A DNA stretch of 41,825 bases from Heyndrickxia ginsengihumi (GCF_011008565.1 NZ_JAAIWK010000031.1:1-41825), one strand, 5' to 3'. Counted from the first letter of the stretch, positions 16,316-25,112 are shown. The notes: generated by a model from the letters alone, not told the origin. Program-made: numbers and translations.

Positions 16316-17494
16316 ATGCATTTACGACTGACAGATGAGCAAAAATTAGTTCAACAGACAATTAGAAAATTTGTTGAGAAAGAACTGATGCCCCTTGAAT
16401 ATGAAGTTTTAAAAAACGAAAGGGAAGGAAAGCCAAGTATTGCTCCGAGTAAACTCAAGGAGTTGCAATTAAAAGCAAAAGAATTTGGATTTTGGGGAAT
16501 CAATACGCCATCAGCATATGGAGGAGCTGATTTAGGGCAGATGATGATGGCTATTATACTGATGGAAACGTCAAAAACATTTGTTCCTTTTCAGTTTGGC
16601 GGTTCTGCTGATAATATCCTTTATTATGGAAATGAAGAACAGAAGAAAAAATATCTGATCCCGACAATCAATGGGGAAAAGAAATCTTGTTTTGCAATGA
16701 CCGAGCCAAGTGCAGGATCAGATACACGAAATATTAAAATGACGGCAGTGAGAGATGGCAATGCGTGGGTACTAAACGGGGAAAAAACTTTTATTACTGG
16801 GGGAAACGAAGCCGATTTTGTCATGGTGATTGCTATTACCGATAAAGAAATGCATCAAGCTACAAAAGGACGAGAAGGTGTTACATGTTTTATTGCAGAC
16901 CGTGATATGGGCTGGAGATCAGAATATATTCATACGATGGGTGAATGGGGCCCAGCTAGTTTAATATTTGAAAATGTTCGAGTACCTGAAGAAAACATTT
17001 TAGGAACCGTCCATAAAGGCTATCAATTGGGGCTAGAGTGGATTGGTTTTGCAAGATGGATTGTTGGTGCAAGAGCTGTCGGAATGGCAGAGCGTCTTTT
17101 GCAAATGGCCATTGATTATGCAAAGGAACGGGAAACATTTGGTAAGCCAATTGCGGAAAGACAGGCGATTCAATGGATGATTGCTGATTCAGCTGTTGAA
17201 ATTGAGGCCGCAAAATGGCTCGTATTAAATGCTGCTTTTACACTTGATCAAGGTGAAGATAACCGGCATTTAGCTTCTATGGCCAAATTATATGGTGCAA
17301 ACATGGGAAATAGAGTAGTAGATCGCGTATTACAAATCCATGGTGGTATGGGCTATACAAGAGAACTGCCAGTAGAAAGATGGTACCGTGAGGCGAGACT
17401 GTGGAGAATTTATGATGGTACTGATGAAATTCAGCGTATGATTATTTCGCGAAATTTAATGAAGGGCCATGTTAAAATGGATCAGTTTATTTGA
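16316..17494 (+). CDS. acyl-CoA dehydrogenase
   Basis: The 392-residue flavoprotein introduces an alpha-beta double bond into acyl-CoA thioesters. It has the signature CFAMTEPSAGSDT (FAD and substrate loop), GEKTFITGG, a middle beta domain, and the C-terminal RQAIQWMIADSAVEIEAA and VLQIHGGMGYT. At the place of the usual YEGTSE catalytic glutamate it reads IYDGTDEIQR, so aspartate stands where most medium- and short-chain enzymes have Glu; the ACAD10/11 type also has Asp here. I start at ATG 16316, 8 bases after AGGAG; the longer reading from 16259 has no ribosome site. It is first in the acyl-CoA cluster, with a candidate operator upstream. Confidence 0.9.
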   Translation: MHLRLTDEQKLVQQTIRKFVEKELMPLEYEVLKNEREGKPSIAPSKLKELQLKAKEFGFWGINTPSAYGGADLGQMMMAIILMETSKTFVPFQFGGSADNILYYGNEEQKKKYLIPTINGEKKSCFAMTEPSAGSDTRNIKMTAVRDGNAWVLNGEKTFITGGNEADFVMVIAITDKEMHQATKGREGVTCFIADRDMGWRSEYIHTMGEWGPASLIFENVRVPEENILGTVHKGYQLGLEWIGFARWIVGARAVGMAERLLQMAIDYAKERETFGKPIAERQAIQWMIADSAVEIEAAKWLVLNAAFTLDQGEDNRHLASMAKLYGANMGNRVVDRVLQIHGGMGYTRELPVERWYREARLWRIYDGTDEIQRMIISRNLMKGHVKMDQFI

Positions 17495-17506
17495 AACGGC
17501 TAATAT

Positions 17507-17520
17507 TGAAAACGTTTTCT
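17507..17520 (+). promoter_or_regulatory. cre-like CcpA site between acyl-CoA dehydrogenase and SDR genes
   Basis: TGAAAACGTTTTCT matches TGWAANCGNTNWCA at 13 of 14 positions and is almost a perfect palindrome. Inside an operon it could act as a transcription roadblock under glucose. No clear promoter is seen next to it. Confidence 0.55.
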
Positions 17521-17559
17521 AAAAAGATTTTGATAAAGACTTTTTGAGGAGGAATAGCA

Positions 17560-18324
17560 ATGGCTGGTAGATTTGCTCATCAAGGAGCACTTATTACAGG
17601 TGGAAGCCGTGGAATTGGTAAGGCAATTTCTGAACTTTTTGCTGGGGAAGGGGCAAAGGTAGCCATTATCGACGTAAATGAAGCGGCATTAAAAGAGACC
17701 GAAAAAGAATTGCTGAATAGAGGTGCTAAAGTATATACGGATGTAGTTGATGTAACAGATGCACAGCAAGTAGAAAAAGCCGTAAAAGAAATCTATAATT
17801 CTTTTGGATCGATTGATATTGCAGTAAATAATGCAGGTGTCATTCGCGACAATCTTTTATTTAAAATGACAGATGCTGATTGGGAAACTGTAATAAATGT
17901 GCATTTGAAAGGTTCTTTTCATACGACAAGAGCTGTACAGACATACATGGTTCAACAAAAATATGGGCGCATCATTAATATTTCTTCTACTTCTGCACTT
18001 GGGAATCGTGGGCAAGCAAACTATGCAACTGCAAAAGCAGGCTTACAAGGCTTTACAAAAACATTAGCGATCGAACTTGGAAAATTTGGAATTACTGTAA
18101 ATGCTGTTGCTCCTGGTTTTATAGAAACAGAAATGACAAAAGAAACAGCAAAAAGAATCGGAATCTCATTTGAAGATTTAGTAAAAGCGAGTGTTGCTAA
18201 TATACCTGTTGGCCGCAGCGGCAAGCCTGAAGATATTGCCAATGCTGTCGCGTTTTTTGCAGATAGGCATTCTTCGTTCGTTAATGGCCAGGTTCTTTAT
18301 GTTGCCGGTGGGCCGAAAAACTAG
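17560..18324 (+). CDS. short-chain dehydrogenase/reductase, FabG-like 3-hydroxyacyl dehydrogenase
   Basis: The 254-residue Rossmann enzyme has the cofactor motif TGGSRGIG near residue 14, NNAG near 89, and the catalytic Ser in ISSTSALG with Tyr and Lys in NYATAKAG. It closely resembles FabG (3-oxoacyl-ACP reductase). The acidic residue after strand 2 (IIDVNE) favours NAD(H) over NADP(H). In this cluster it more likely oxidises (3R)-hydroxyacyl-CoA produced by the MaoC-type hydratase encoded next. GAGGAGG precedes ATG 17560. The following gene starts 25 bases after its stop. Confidence 0.88.
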   Translation: MAGRFAHQGALITGGSRGIGKAISELFAGEGAKVAIIDVNEAALKETEKELLNRGAKVYTDVVDVTDAQQVEKAVKEIYNSFGSIDIAVNNAGVIRDNLLFKMTDADWETVINVHLKGSFHTTRAVQTYMVQQKYGRIINISSTSALGNRGQANYATAKAGLQGFTKTLAIELGKFGITVNAVAPGFIETEMTKETAKRIGISFEDLVKASVANIPVGRSGKPEDIANAVAFFADRHSSFVNGQVLYVAGGPKN

Positions 18325-18349
18325 ATCATATCTGATGGGGGTGACTTCA

Positions 18350-18799
18350 TTGTATCAAAACTATATTGGAAAGCGTGGAGACAAAGTGAAGAATATCGTC
18401 GAAAGAGGTTTAGTCAAAAGATTTGCAGAAGCGATCGGTGATCCGCACCCAATTTTTATTGATGAAGAATTCGGTAACAATTCTCACTTTGGATGCAATA
18501 TTGCTCCACCAACCTTTCCGAGAGTGTTTGATTATGGAGCAATTAAAGGGCTGCATTTGCCTGCAAAAGGTTTGATACACGGTGAACAAAGCTTTCATTA
18601 TGAAAGACCTTTATTTATCGGAGAAACGATTTATTGTTATTCGGAAGTGAAAGATTACTATGAAAGACACGGAAAGAATGGGGAAATGGGATTTCTTGTG
18701 CTTGCGTCAAGCGGAGAGGAACCATGCGGAAAGAACATATTTACCTCTACTTCAGTAATCATTATAACTGAGGCGGTTAGAAAGGGGATGGGGTTATGA
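18350..18799 (+). CDS. MaoC-type hydratase, N-terminal-like subunit (HadA-like)
   Basis: The 149-residue hot-dog protein resembles the FAS1-like MaoC_dehydrat_N domain: VERGLVKRFAEAIGDPHPIF, then APPTFPRVFDYG and the strand HGEQSFHYERPLFIGETIY. It lacks the full catalytic Asp/His motif, so it probably forms the substrate-binding half of a heterodimer with the next protein, like mycobacterial HadAB. I start at TTG 18350, six bases after GGGGGTG. In-frame upstream starts (ATG 18335, GTG 18341) overlap or precede that ribosome site. The stop overlaps the next ATG (ATGA), indicating translational coupling. Confidence 0.82.
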   Translation: MYQNYIGKRGDKVKNIVERGLVKRFAEAIGDPHPIFIDEEFGNNSHFGCNIAPPTFPRVFDYGAIKGLHLPAKGLIHGEQSFHYERPLFIGETIYCYSEVKDYYERHGKNGEMGFLVLASSGEEPCGKNIFTSTSVIIITEAVRKGMGL

Positions 18800-19191
18800 T
18801 AACGTCATTGCAAATAGGTGACTCTCTGCAAGAAATAAAGCTAAATCCCGTTTCTCGTTTAGACTTAATTAAATATGCTGGTGCGTCTGGAGATTTTAAT
18901 CCAATTCATACGATTGATGAGGAAGCAACATCAGCAGGCCTTCCCGGTATTATTGCCCATGGTATGTGGACGATGGGCAATTTAGCTAAACTTTTTACTG
19001 CATATTATGATGAAGGCTTTATCCAAGATTATGAAATTCGTTTTAGTGGGATGGTATTTTTAAATGATGTACTAACATTAAAAGCGACGTTATTTGAGAA
19101 ATTAGACGATAGACTTATCTTTAATGTTGAGGCCACAAACGAAAATAATCAGCAAGTGATTAAAGGGACAATCGTATTTGCCCAATATTAA
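18796..19191 (+). CDS. MaoC-type (R)-specific enoyl-CoA hydratase, catalytic subunit (HadB-like)
   Basis: The 131-residue hot-dog protein carries the hydratase-2 motif as YAGASGDFNPIHTIDEEA, giving the catalytic Asp and His, followed by GLPGIIAHGMWTMG. It would hydrate 2-enoyl-CoA to (3R)-hydroxyacyl-CoA together with the preceding subunit. ATG 18796 overlaps the previous stop by four bases. The two-subunit arrangement is seen in actinobacterial HadAB/HadBC and is less common in Bacillus. The gene is followed by ~120 non-coding bases before the ligase gene. Confidence 0.87.
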   Translation: MITSLQIGDSLQEIKLNPVSRLDLIKYAGASGDFNPIHTIDEEATSAGLPGIIAHGMWTMGNLAKLFTAYYDEGFIQDYEIRFSGMVFLNDVLTLKATLFEKLDDRLIFNVEATNENNQQVIKGTIVFAQY

Positions 19192-19312
19192 AAGGAATCA
19201 ATATGATTTGCATTCGCCTACCTGATTGGTGGGTGAATTGTAATCCAGTAGCTTCTTTATTTCGGTTGTTACTGGTTTTTCGTTACAATCATAATGTGTT
19301 GAGGTGAGAAGC

Positions 19313-20881
19313 ATGGAAAAACGACCATGGTTAGATAAATATATAGTTGATGTAGAAACAGCGTTTACGACACCTGAAAGTGATTTATACAGCATGTTAG
19401 AACATACTGCAGGCAAACTCGGTGAAAAGACCGCTTTAATATATGAAGACAATCAAATAACGTTTAAGCAATTAAAAACTGAAGTCGATTGTTTAGCGCA
19501 CGCATGGTATAAACTAGGGCTAAAAAAATCTGAAAGAATCGGCGTTATGATGGAAAATCACCCTGACTATGTGCGATGCTATTATGCCGCAATGAAATTA
19601 GGAATGATTGTTGTTCAAATTAATCCGATGTATACGAAAAGGGAGCTTGCAGAAATTTTTACAGATGCGGAACTTTCTTATCTTGTCATTCAATCCGATT
19701 ACATAGAAAAAATTACGGAATTTACAGATTTTACTCACGTATTTACTAGTGGAACGCCCGCAAAAAATCAATCATTCTACAATATTGCAAACCTAATTGA
19801 ACAATCTTCTCCATCTGGAAATAAAGCGCAAATTGATATAAAAAAAGATGTTGCGGTTATTCAATACACTGGCGGAACGACTGGGAAGATGAAGGGGGCA
19901 ATGCTATCGCATTTTAATCTTTTTTCTAATCTTGTTCAAAGTAATATTATTTATGGAGATCGTATTCAATGGGAGCATGAGACCCTCTTAACAGTTATCC
20001 CGCTGTATCACGTGTATGGCATGACAGCAGGAATGAATGTTGGAATATATACAGGAGCAGCGAATATCATCGTTCCTAGATTTGATATGAATGTCGTTTT
20101 AAAAATAATCAAAACTTATAAGCCAAGTATGTTTCCTGGTGTACCGAAAATGTTTAGTGCATTCGTAAATTATCCAAATATTGAACAATGTGGGTTAGAC
20201 TGTTTAAAGATATGTACAAGTGGATCAGCTCCATTGCCCGATGAAATTATTCGGAAATTCGAAAGGATTACTGGTGTTACAATTGAAGAAGGATATGGAT
20301 TATCTGAGGCTTCTCCTGTTACACACCGAAATCCGCCTTTTGGCGTAAGAAAAATTGGAAGCATCGGTGTACCTTTTCCAAAAACCGACTGTAAGATTGT
20401 AAATGACGAAGAAGCTGAGCTGCCTGTGAATACAATTGGTGAGCTATTGATTAAAGGACCACAAGTAATGCTTGGCTATTGGCAAAAAGAAGAAGAAACA
20501 AATAAAGCATTTAAACATGGCTGGTTTCATACAGGCGACCTCGCAATGATGGATGAAGATGGCTATTTTTATATTGTTGGTAGAAAAAAAGAAATGATGA
20601 TTGTTAGTGGCTTTAATGTATATCCGCAAGAGGTTGAAAATGTTTTATATGAGTATCCATATGTAGTCGAAGCAGCTGTCATCGGAGTGCCTGATCAAGA
20701 ACGGGGAGAAATTATAAAGGCCTTCATTGTCCCTAAAGAAGGGACAACGCTTGATATCAATCAAGTCAAAGCTTTTTGCTACCAACGATTAACAAGATAC
20801 AAGGTTCCAAAAATATATGAAATAAGGGATAGCTTACCGAGAAATCCCGTCGGGAAAATTTTGAAAAGATTATTGAAATAG
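19313..20881 (+). CDS. acyl-CoA synthetase (AMP-forming, FadD-like)
   Basis: The 522-residue adenylate-forming ligase activates a carboxylic acid with ATP and joins it to CoA. Motifs in order: P-loop YTGGTTGKMKGA, EGYGLSEASP, WFHTGDLAMMDEDGYF, the hinge GRKKEMM, and the C-terminal catalytic lysine in NPVGKILKRLL. It is full length. I start at ATG 19313, since GAGGTG (19301-19306) overlaps an in-frame GTG at 19304. The neighbours suggest that it feeds a fatty or branched acid into the dehydrogenase, hydratase and SDR steps; the exact substrate is unknown. Confidence 0.9.
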   Translation: MEKRPWLDKYIVDVETAFTTPESDLYSMLEHTAGKLGEKTALIYEDNQITFKQLKTEVDCLAHAWYKLGLKKSERIGVMMENHPDYVRCYYAAMKLGMIVVQINPMYTKRELAEIFTDAELSYLVIQSDYIEKITEFTDFTHVFTSGTPAKNQSFYNIANLIEQSSPSGNKAQIDIKKDVAVIQYTGGTTGKMKGAMLSHFNLFSNLVQSNIIYGDRIQWEHETLLTVIPLYHVYGMTAGMNVGIYTGAANIIVPRFDMNVVLKIIKTYKPSMFPGVPKMFSAFVNYPNIEQCGLDCLKICTSGSAPLPDEIIRKFERITGVTIEEGYGLSEASPVTHRNPPFGVRKIGSIGVPFPKTDCKIVNDEEAELPVNTIGELLIKGPQVMLGYWQKEEETNKAFKHGWFHTGDLAMMDEDGYFYIVGRKKEMMIVSGFNVYPQEVENVLYEYPYVVEAAVIGVPDQERGEIIKAFIVPKEGTTLDINQVKAFCYQRLTRYKVPKIYEIRDSLPRNPVGKILKRLLK

Positions 20882-21055
20882 AATGTACATCAACTTGTGA
20901 ATGGCGTATAGAATTGCTTATTAAAAAGACTTTAATAGATTGATAGATCGTAAAAATCATTGTGCAATATGCAAGTAAGAGATACAATAACTATCAAATG
21001 AGTCAGAATATTGTAAATGATCATATTCAAATCAAAGGAAGTGAGTGGGCAATAG

Positions 21056-21631
21056 ATGATGCGAGAAAAAATTATAGATACAAGTATTCGGCTATTCGAT
21101 GAAAAAGGTTATATGGGAACTTCAGTTCAAGATATTGTAGATTCTCTAGGCGTAACGAAAGGAACCTTTTATTACTATTATAAAAGTAAACAGCAATTGC
21201 TCACAAATATTCATTTAGATTATATTGAGCATTTAATTCGGCAGCAGGAAATTATTTTAAATGATCCGTGCAAAGAGCATCACTCGAAGCTGTATGATAT
21301 GGTTTATATGATCATTCGTAATATAAGACTGAATAAGAGGAGTGCGCGAATATTTTTTCGTGAGATGCGTCATTTAAGCGAAGGACATCTTAAAGAAATC
21401 AAAAGGAAACGGAATATATTCCGTGCAAATGTTCAAAGTTTAATTGAAGATGGCATAGAAAACGGGGAATTTAAAGATCATTTGCGTCCTGATATTCTTA
21501 CTTTTGGAATTTTAGGGATGACAAATTGGAGCTATTATTGGTTTAATCCAGAGGGAGAAGTAACTGAGGAGGAATTAGCACGAACGTTTGTTGATATCGT
21601 CCTAAAAGGGGCGATTGTACAATCTGAATAA
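21056..21631 (+). CDS. TetR-family regulator of the acyl-CoA cluster
   Basis: The 191-residue protein has an N-terminal TetR helix-turn-helix (GTSVQDIVDSLGVTKGTFYY, then YYKSKQQLL) and a helical ligand-binding part. B. subtilis FadR (YsiA) and many acyl-CoA-responsive repressors share this layout, so it probably represses the preceding catabolic genes until an acyl-CoA binds. GGAAGTGAG lies about 10 bases before ATG 21056; a second ATG at 21059 is equally possible. A candidate operator is the palindrome at 16228. Confidence 0.85.
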   Translation: MMREKIIDTSIRLFDEKGYMGTSVQDIVDSLGVTKGTFYYYYKSKQQLLTNIHLDYIEHLIRQQEIILNDPCKEHHSKLYDMVYMIIRNIRLNKRSARIFFREMRHLSEGHLKEIKRKRNIFRANVQSLIEDGIENGEFKDHLRPDILTFGILGMTNWSYYWFNPEGEVTEEELARTFVDIVLKGAIVQSE

Positions 21632-21680
21632 AATGGATAAGGGTTTGATAACAATTTAAGGAAGATAAAGAGAAACGATT

Positions 21681-21728
21681 AAAAAAGCCCCGCCCCGCCG
21701 TATTGAGCAGCAGGTGGGGATGGCGGTT
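21681..21728 (-). terminator. GC-rich terminator of the methyltransferase gene
   Basis: CCCCGCC (21693-21699) pairs with GGTGGGG (21713-21719) and the stem extends outward through GCC/GGC. On the minus strand the stem is followed by CTTTTTT, so it mainly serves the minus-strand gene at 21749; it may also stop the TetR transcript. Confidence 0.65.
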
Positions 21729-21748
21729 TAAAGCAATACGAACGGAGA

Positions 21749-22504
21749 TTAGACATTACCACTGTAGCTATGTGTCACATGAGGCATCATAATGATTCCA
21801 TCTTTGCTGTATTTATGAAAAAGTTCTGAAAAAGCCTCGATAAATTCATGAAAATGCTGATCATCCGGTTTTGGTGCATACGATGCAGACAGATGGCGGC
21901 CGATGAATCCTTCTATGTTGTAATAAAGAGGGTGATCATAACTTTTAAATTGATAGTTTCCGTTACGAAAAAAGGTTAGATAAATGTCTGAATTCTGCTC
22001 AATTCCTTCAGAAAAGCCGTGAAAATTTGGACAATATTTTTTATATAAAGTAATGGTTTCTTGAATCAGTTGGTTTTCGGTTACACGGCGATTCCAAACC
22101 AATATAACCTTCCGATTCGGTTTTAAAATCCGTTGGCATTCTTTTTTAAATTGTTCTGGATCAAACCAATGGAAAGCTTGAGCTACAGTAATTAAATCAA
22201 CACTATTAGATTTTAATGTTGTTTGCTCCGCGGTACCGTTGACGGCAGTAAATAATGGATTAGAATGTAACCGTTCCTCAGCAATTCGGCGCATATCGTC
22301 ATTGGGTTCAATGGCAATGACTTTTACATGATGATCAAGTAATGCTTTTGCCATCATTCCAGTTCCAGATCCGATATCTGCAACGACTTTATGTTGATCT
22401 AAAGAATGTTCTGCAATCAAGTCCTTTATTAGTTCTTCAGGATAACTAGGACGAAATTTTTCGTATGTTTCCGCTTTGCCATTAAACTTGTCTATATTTT
22501 CCAT
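21749..22504 (-). CDS. class I SAM-dependent methyltransferase
   Basis: The 251-residue soluble protein has a Methyltransf_11/25 fold: motif I VVADIGSGTGMMAKAL, the acidic loop VIAIEPNDDM, the AEQTT and SVDLITVAQAFHWFD segments typical of UbiE-like trans-aconitate/generic methyltransferases, then RILKPNRKVILVWN. The substrate is unknown. AGGTGATTACAT before the ATG gives a good ribosome site. It starts 24 bases after the shikimate kinase stop and is probably cotranscribed with it. Confidence 0.87.
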   Translation of the reverse strand: MENIDKFNGKAETYEKFRPSYPEELIKDLIAEHSLDQHKVVADIGSGTGMMAKALLDHHVKVIAIEPNDDMRRIAEERLHSNPLFTAVNGTAEQTTLKSNSVDLITVAQAFHWFDPEQFKKECQRILKPNRKVILVWNRRVTENQLIQETITLYKKYCPNFHGFSEGIEQNSDIYLTFFRNGNYQFKSYDHPLYYNIEGFIGRHLSASYAPKPDDQHFHEFIEAFSELFHKYSKDGIIMMPHVTHSYSGNV

Positions 22505-22527
22505 ATGTAATCACCTTTACAATGAAA

Positions 22528-23067
22528 TCAATTATCTTGTAATGCTTCAATAATGGACGCTGTAACTTCCTCTGGACTTTTGTTATCTGTATTGATTTTT
22601 AAATGATGCATCGAATAAGCATGTTTTCGTTCGTTAAATAATTGCTGAATATCATATAGAGAGCGGTTATTTAATACGGGACGATTCTCATTAATAAGTT
22701 CAAATCTTGCTTTCCAGCTTTCCCATGAAATATCTAAGTAAAGGACGAGACAGTTTTCTAAACAAAATTCCCTAATTTCTTTTTGCTGAAAAGCTCCTCC
22801 GCCTAAGGAAACGATGTTGTTATAATGATGCTGACAAATATCAATGACTGTTTTTCTTTCAAGTTTACGGAAATATGGTTCACCTTTTTGCTCAAATATT
22901 TGCGGTATGGACATATGATATGTTTGTTCTATATATTGATCGATATCAATGAACTCTCTTTTTAGCTTTGTTGCAATCATTTGCCCAACGGTTGTTTTGC
23001 CAACTCCCATAAATCCAATTAACACGATGTTTTTTTTACTAGCCGAATGTTTTTCTTTCTTATACAT
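22528..23067 (-). CDS. aroK: shikimate kinase
   Basis: The 179-residue kinase phosphorylates shikimate to shikimate-3-phosphate in aromatic amino acid synthesis. It shows Walker A GFMGVGKTT near residue 18, the shikimate-binding FIDIDQYIE, GEPYFRKLER with the key Arg, SLGGGAF, and the lid NRPVL. A lysine-rich 12-residue N-terminal tail precedes the first strand. The ribosome site GGAG lies seven bases before ATG. The gene is away from other aro genes, but next to an aminotransferase gene. B. subtilis calls its enzyme AroK (AroI). Confidence 0.92.
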   Translation of the reverse strand: MYKKEKHSASKKNIVLIGFMGVGKTTVGQMIATKLKREFIDIDQYIEQTYHMSIPQIFEQKGEPYFRKLERKTVIDICQHHYNNIVSLGGGAFQQKEIREFCLENCLVLYLDISWESWKARFELINENRPVLNNRSLYDIQQLFNERKHAYSMHHLKINTDNKSPEEVTASIIEALQDN

Positions 23068-23147
23068 AAAACAAGCTCCAATCTATATAATCCATGAAAT
23101 CCACGTTTGCATTAATTTATCTTCATTGTTTAAAAAACGCTTAAAAG

Positions 23148-23173
23148 AAAAAGCTACTGGCATAGCCAATAGC
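23148..23173 (-). terminator. terminator of the aminotransferase gene
   Basis: On the minus strand GCTATTGG, a five-base loop and CCAGTAGC are followed by TTTTTC. It separates the aminotransferase from aroK. Confidence 0.75.
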
Positions 23174-23188
23174 CTTTCAAATAATATA

Positions 23189-24502
23189 TTATAACATTTC
23201 TGCACGTTCGTTGCTAAGTTCTTTAGCAGCTTGATAAATTAGTTCAAACAGATTTTCTAATTCGCTTTCTTCAACACAAGAGAAAGCAATTCTTAAATCA
23301 GTCGCATTGATTGAAATCGTACCAACACCATATTTATCAAGGAGATGAAGGCGTAATGTTTCCGCATTAATATTATGAAGTTTTAAGCACATAAAATAGC
23401 CAGAATTAAATGGATAGAAAGACCAGACTTCTTTATATTTTTCTGTATTTATTAATAGTTCTTTTACTTTATTGGCACGCTTTTTCATAATGACATATTT
23501 TTGTTGCTTTTGGTCTTCAAATTCAGGTGATTGAATGGCTTTTAATACAAACGTTTGGGTAGGATGTGGAGAACTTGAAATCGTTCCACGGATAATCCCT
23601 TTTGTTTTTTCCTCTAGAACCTTCAATACTTTTTGACTTTTGCTTGCGTACGTTATAAATCCTACTCTGAATCCCCAAACGTATTCTTCTTTCGTTGCAC
23701 CGTCAATTTTTACAGCTAATACGCGATCGTGGATATTGGCTAATTTTGCAAAAATCGATTCCTTAATAGAATCCTCGAAGAATAATTGAAAGTATGCATC
23801 ATCTGTCACAGCTACAATATTTATGCCTGATTCTGCGCATTCTTTAATGACAGCAACAATTTGATCGACTTCATCTACAGTAGGTGTATATCCAGTTGGA
23901 TTATTAGGGAAATTCAATAATACAATTGCTTTTCCGTTATCTTTTTGCTGCAAAATAGCTTCGCGCAAACCTTCAGCATTAAATTGCTGTTGTTCATTAA
24001 ATAGGCGGTACGTTTTGATGTTTGCGCCTCTTCTAATATTAAAGACTAATTTGTAGTTTCCCCAAAATTTATCAGGTAAAATTAATGTGTCATTCACATC
24101 AGCAAACATATCAGCAATGATACTGAGTCCATGAGTAAGTGCATTTGTTACAATTGGATCACCAATACTTTTACCTTGCAAAGAAGGATTTTCTTTTAAC
24201 ATTTTTTCCTTCCACGCTTTTCGAAGCTCCGGTTTTCCTTGTGTTGGTGCATATGTATATATATCCTCTGGATTATAGGAGGAGAGTGTATCTTGAATTA
24301 ATGGAAGATACATTGGTCCGTCGCCTTCTGTAGCGATACCAATGGTTGCATTGTATTTAGTTGCTTTTTGTTTCGCCTCAGCAGATTGTGTTAAAATCCC
24401 TTTTGGATAATATAGTGCCTTTCCGAGGTTAGATAACATTTCATAAACATGTTGATTTTCTGCAATCAGTTCATCATTTAACAGCTGTGCAGGTTGTTCC
24501 AA
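23189..24502 (-). CDS. class I/II PLP-dependent aminotransferase
   Basis: The 437-residue protein is a fold-type I aminotransferase. It shows TNALTHGLSIIADMF, the LLNFPNNPTGYTPT motif with the Asn that contacts PLP, VTDDAYFQL with the Asp and Tyr, the Schiff-base lysine in KIDGATKEEYVWG, and the C-terminal Arg in ATDLRIAFSCVEE. Aromatic or aspartate-like substrates are plausible, and the position next to aroK hints at aromatic amino acids, but this is inference. The start is TTG 24502: the frame is closed by a TGA three codons upstream and no ATG occurs before residue 22. GAGAGG lies about 11 bases before, slightly far. Confidence 0.87.
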   Translation of the reverse strand: MEQPAQLLNDELIAENQHVYEMLSNLGKALYYPKGILTQSAEAKQKATKYNATIGIATEGDGPMYLPLIQDTLSSYNPEDIYTYAPTQGKPELRKAWKEKMLKENPSLQGKSIGDPIVTNALTHGLSIIADMFADVNDTLILPDKFWGNYKLVFNIRRGANIKTYRLFNEQQQFNAEGLREAILQQKDNGKAIVLLNFPNNPTGYTPTVDEVDQIVAVIKECAESGINIVAVTDDAYFQLFFEDSIKESIFAKLANIHDRVLAVKIDGATKEEYVWGFRVGFITYASKSQKVLKVLEEKTKGIIRGTISSSPHPTQTFVLKAIQSPEFEDQKQQKYVIMKKRANKVKELLINTEKYKEVWSFYPFNSGYFMCLKLHNINAETLRLHLLDKYGVGTISINATDLRIAFSCVEESELENLFELIYQAAKELSNERAEML

Positions 24503-24742
24503 GTGAATTCATTCCTCTCATAATTGATTCTCTATTTATTCCATACTATCACAACCAATGAGCAAATTCATTAGTCATTTACATTATTTTTAGGTTTTTC
24601 ACATTATAATATTTAATTCAAAAAATATTATAAATGTTGTTGATTTCTGATCAGATGCGGGCTGAATTTTGTACTACTCTTTCCATTCAATTTAGGAAAA
24701 ACTTGTAAAAACAAATAACTTTATTTAAATAGAAGAAAGATT

Positions 24743-24756
24743 TTAACAAATGTTAA
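24743..24756. promoter_or_regulatory. 14-bp palindrome before the ABM gene
   Basis: TTAACAAATGTTAA is a perfect inverted repeat (TTAACA/TGTTAA) located 27 bases upstream of the start codon, next to ACTATAAAT, a possible -10 region. It may be an operator; no regulator can be named. Confidence 0.35.
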
Positions 24757-24782
24757 ACTATAAATAAAAAAAGGGGGGAAGA

Positions 24783-25112
24783 ATGATGGGCGATCATACG
24801 AGTAGACCTCAGCCACCTTACTATGCGGTTATTTTTTCATCGCAGCGGACTGATAGTGATCAGGGATATGTGCGTATGGCGAATAAGATGGTGGAATTGG
24901 CGTCACAGCAAAATGGTTTTTTAGGTGTGGAGAGTGCACGCGATGATCAGCTTGGCATCACCATTTCATACTGGAATTCCTTGGAAGCAATTAAGAACTG
25001 GAAAGAACATGCTGCACATCAGGTAGCACAACAAAAAGGGAAAACAGAGTGGTACAAAAGTTATACGATCAGAGTCTGCAAAGTAGAAAGAGAACAATTT
25101 TTTAATAGTTGA
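24783..25112 (+). CDS. antibiotic-biosynthesis monooxygenase (ABM) domain protein
   Basis: The 109-residue protein is a small ferredoxin-like alpha/beta fold of the ABM superfamily: YYAVIFSSQRT, MVELASQQNGFLGVESARD and ITISYWNSLEAIKNWKEH are the usual strand-helix pattern. Members are cofactor-free oxygenases, heme-degrading enzymes (IsdG/HmoB) or of unknown role. The Asn/His/Trp heme-site pattern of IsdG is not clearly present, so I leave the activity open. AAGGGGGGAAG precedes ATG 24783. It is a single-gene unit closed by a terminator. Confidence 0.82.
   Translation: MMGDHTSRPQPPYYAVIFSSQRTDSDQGYVRMANKMVELASQQNGFLGVESARDDQLGITISYWNSLEAIKNWKEHAAHQVAQQKGKTEWYKSYTIRVCKVEREQFFNS

Noticed and set aside
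21006-21028. GAATAT...ATATTC inverted repeat before the TetR gene as operator
   Set aside because: Only six-base AT-rich arms and no similarity to the 16228 palindrome.
24783-25112. Heme oxygenase IsdG/HmoB assignment for the ABM protein
   Set aside because: The heme-ligand pattern is not clearly visible; only the superfamily is safe.
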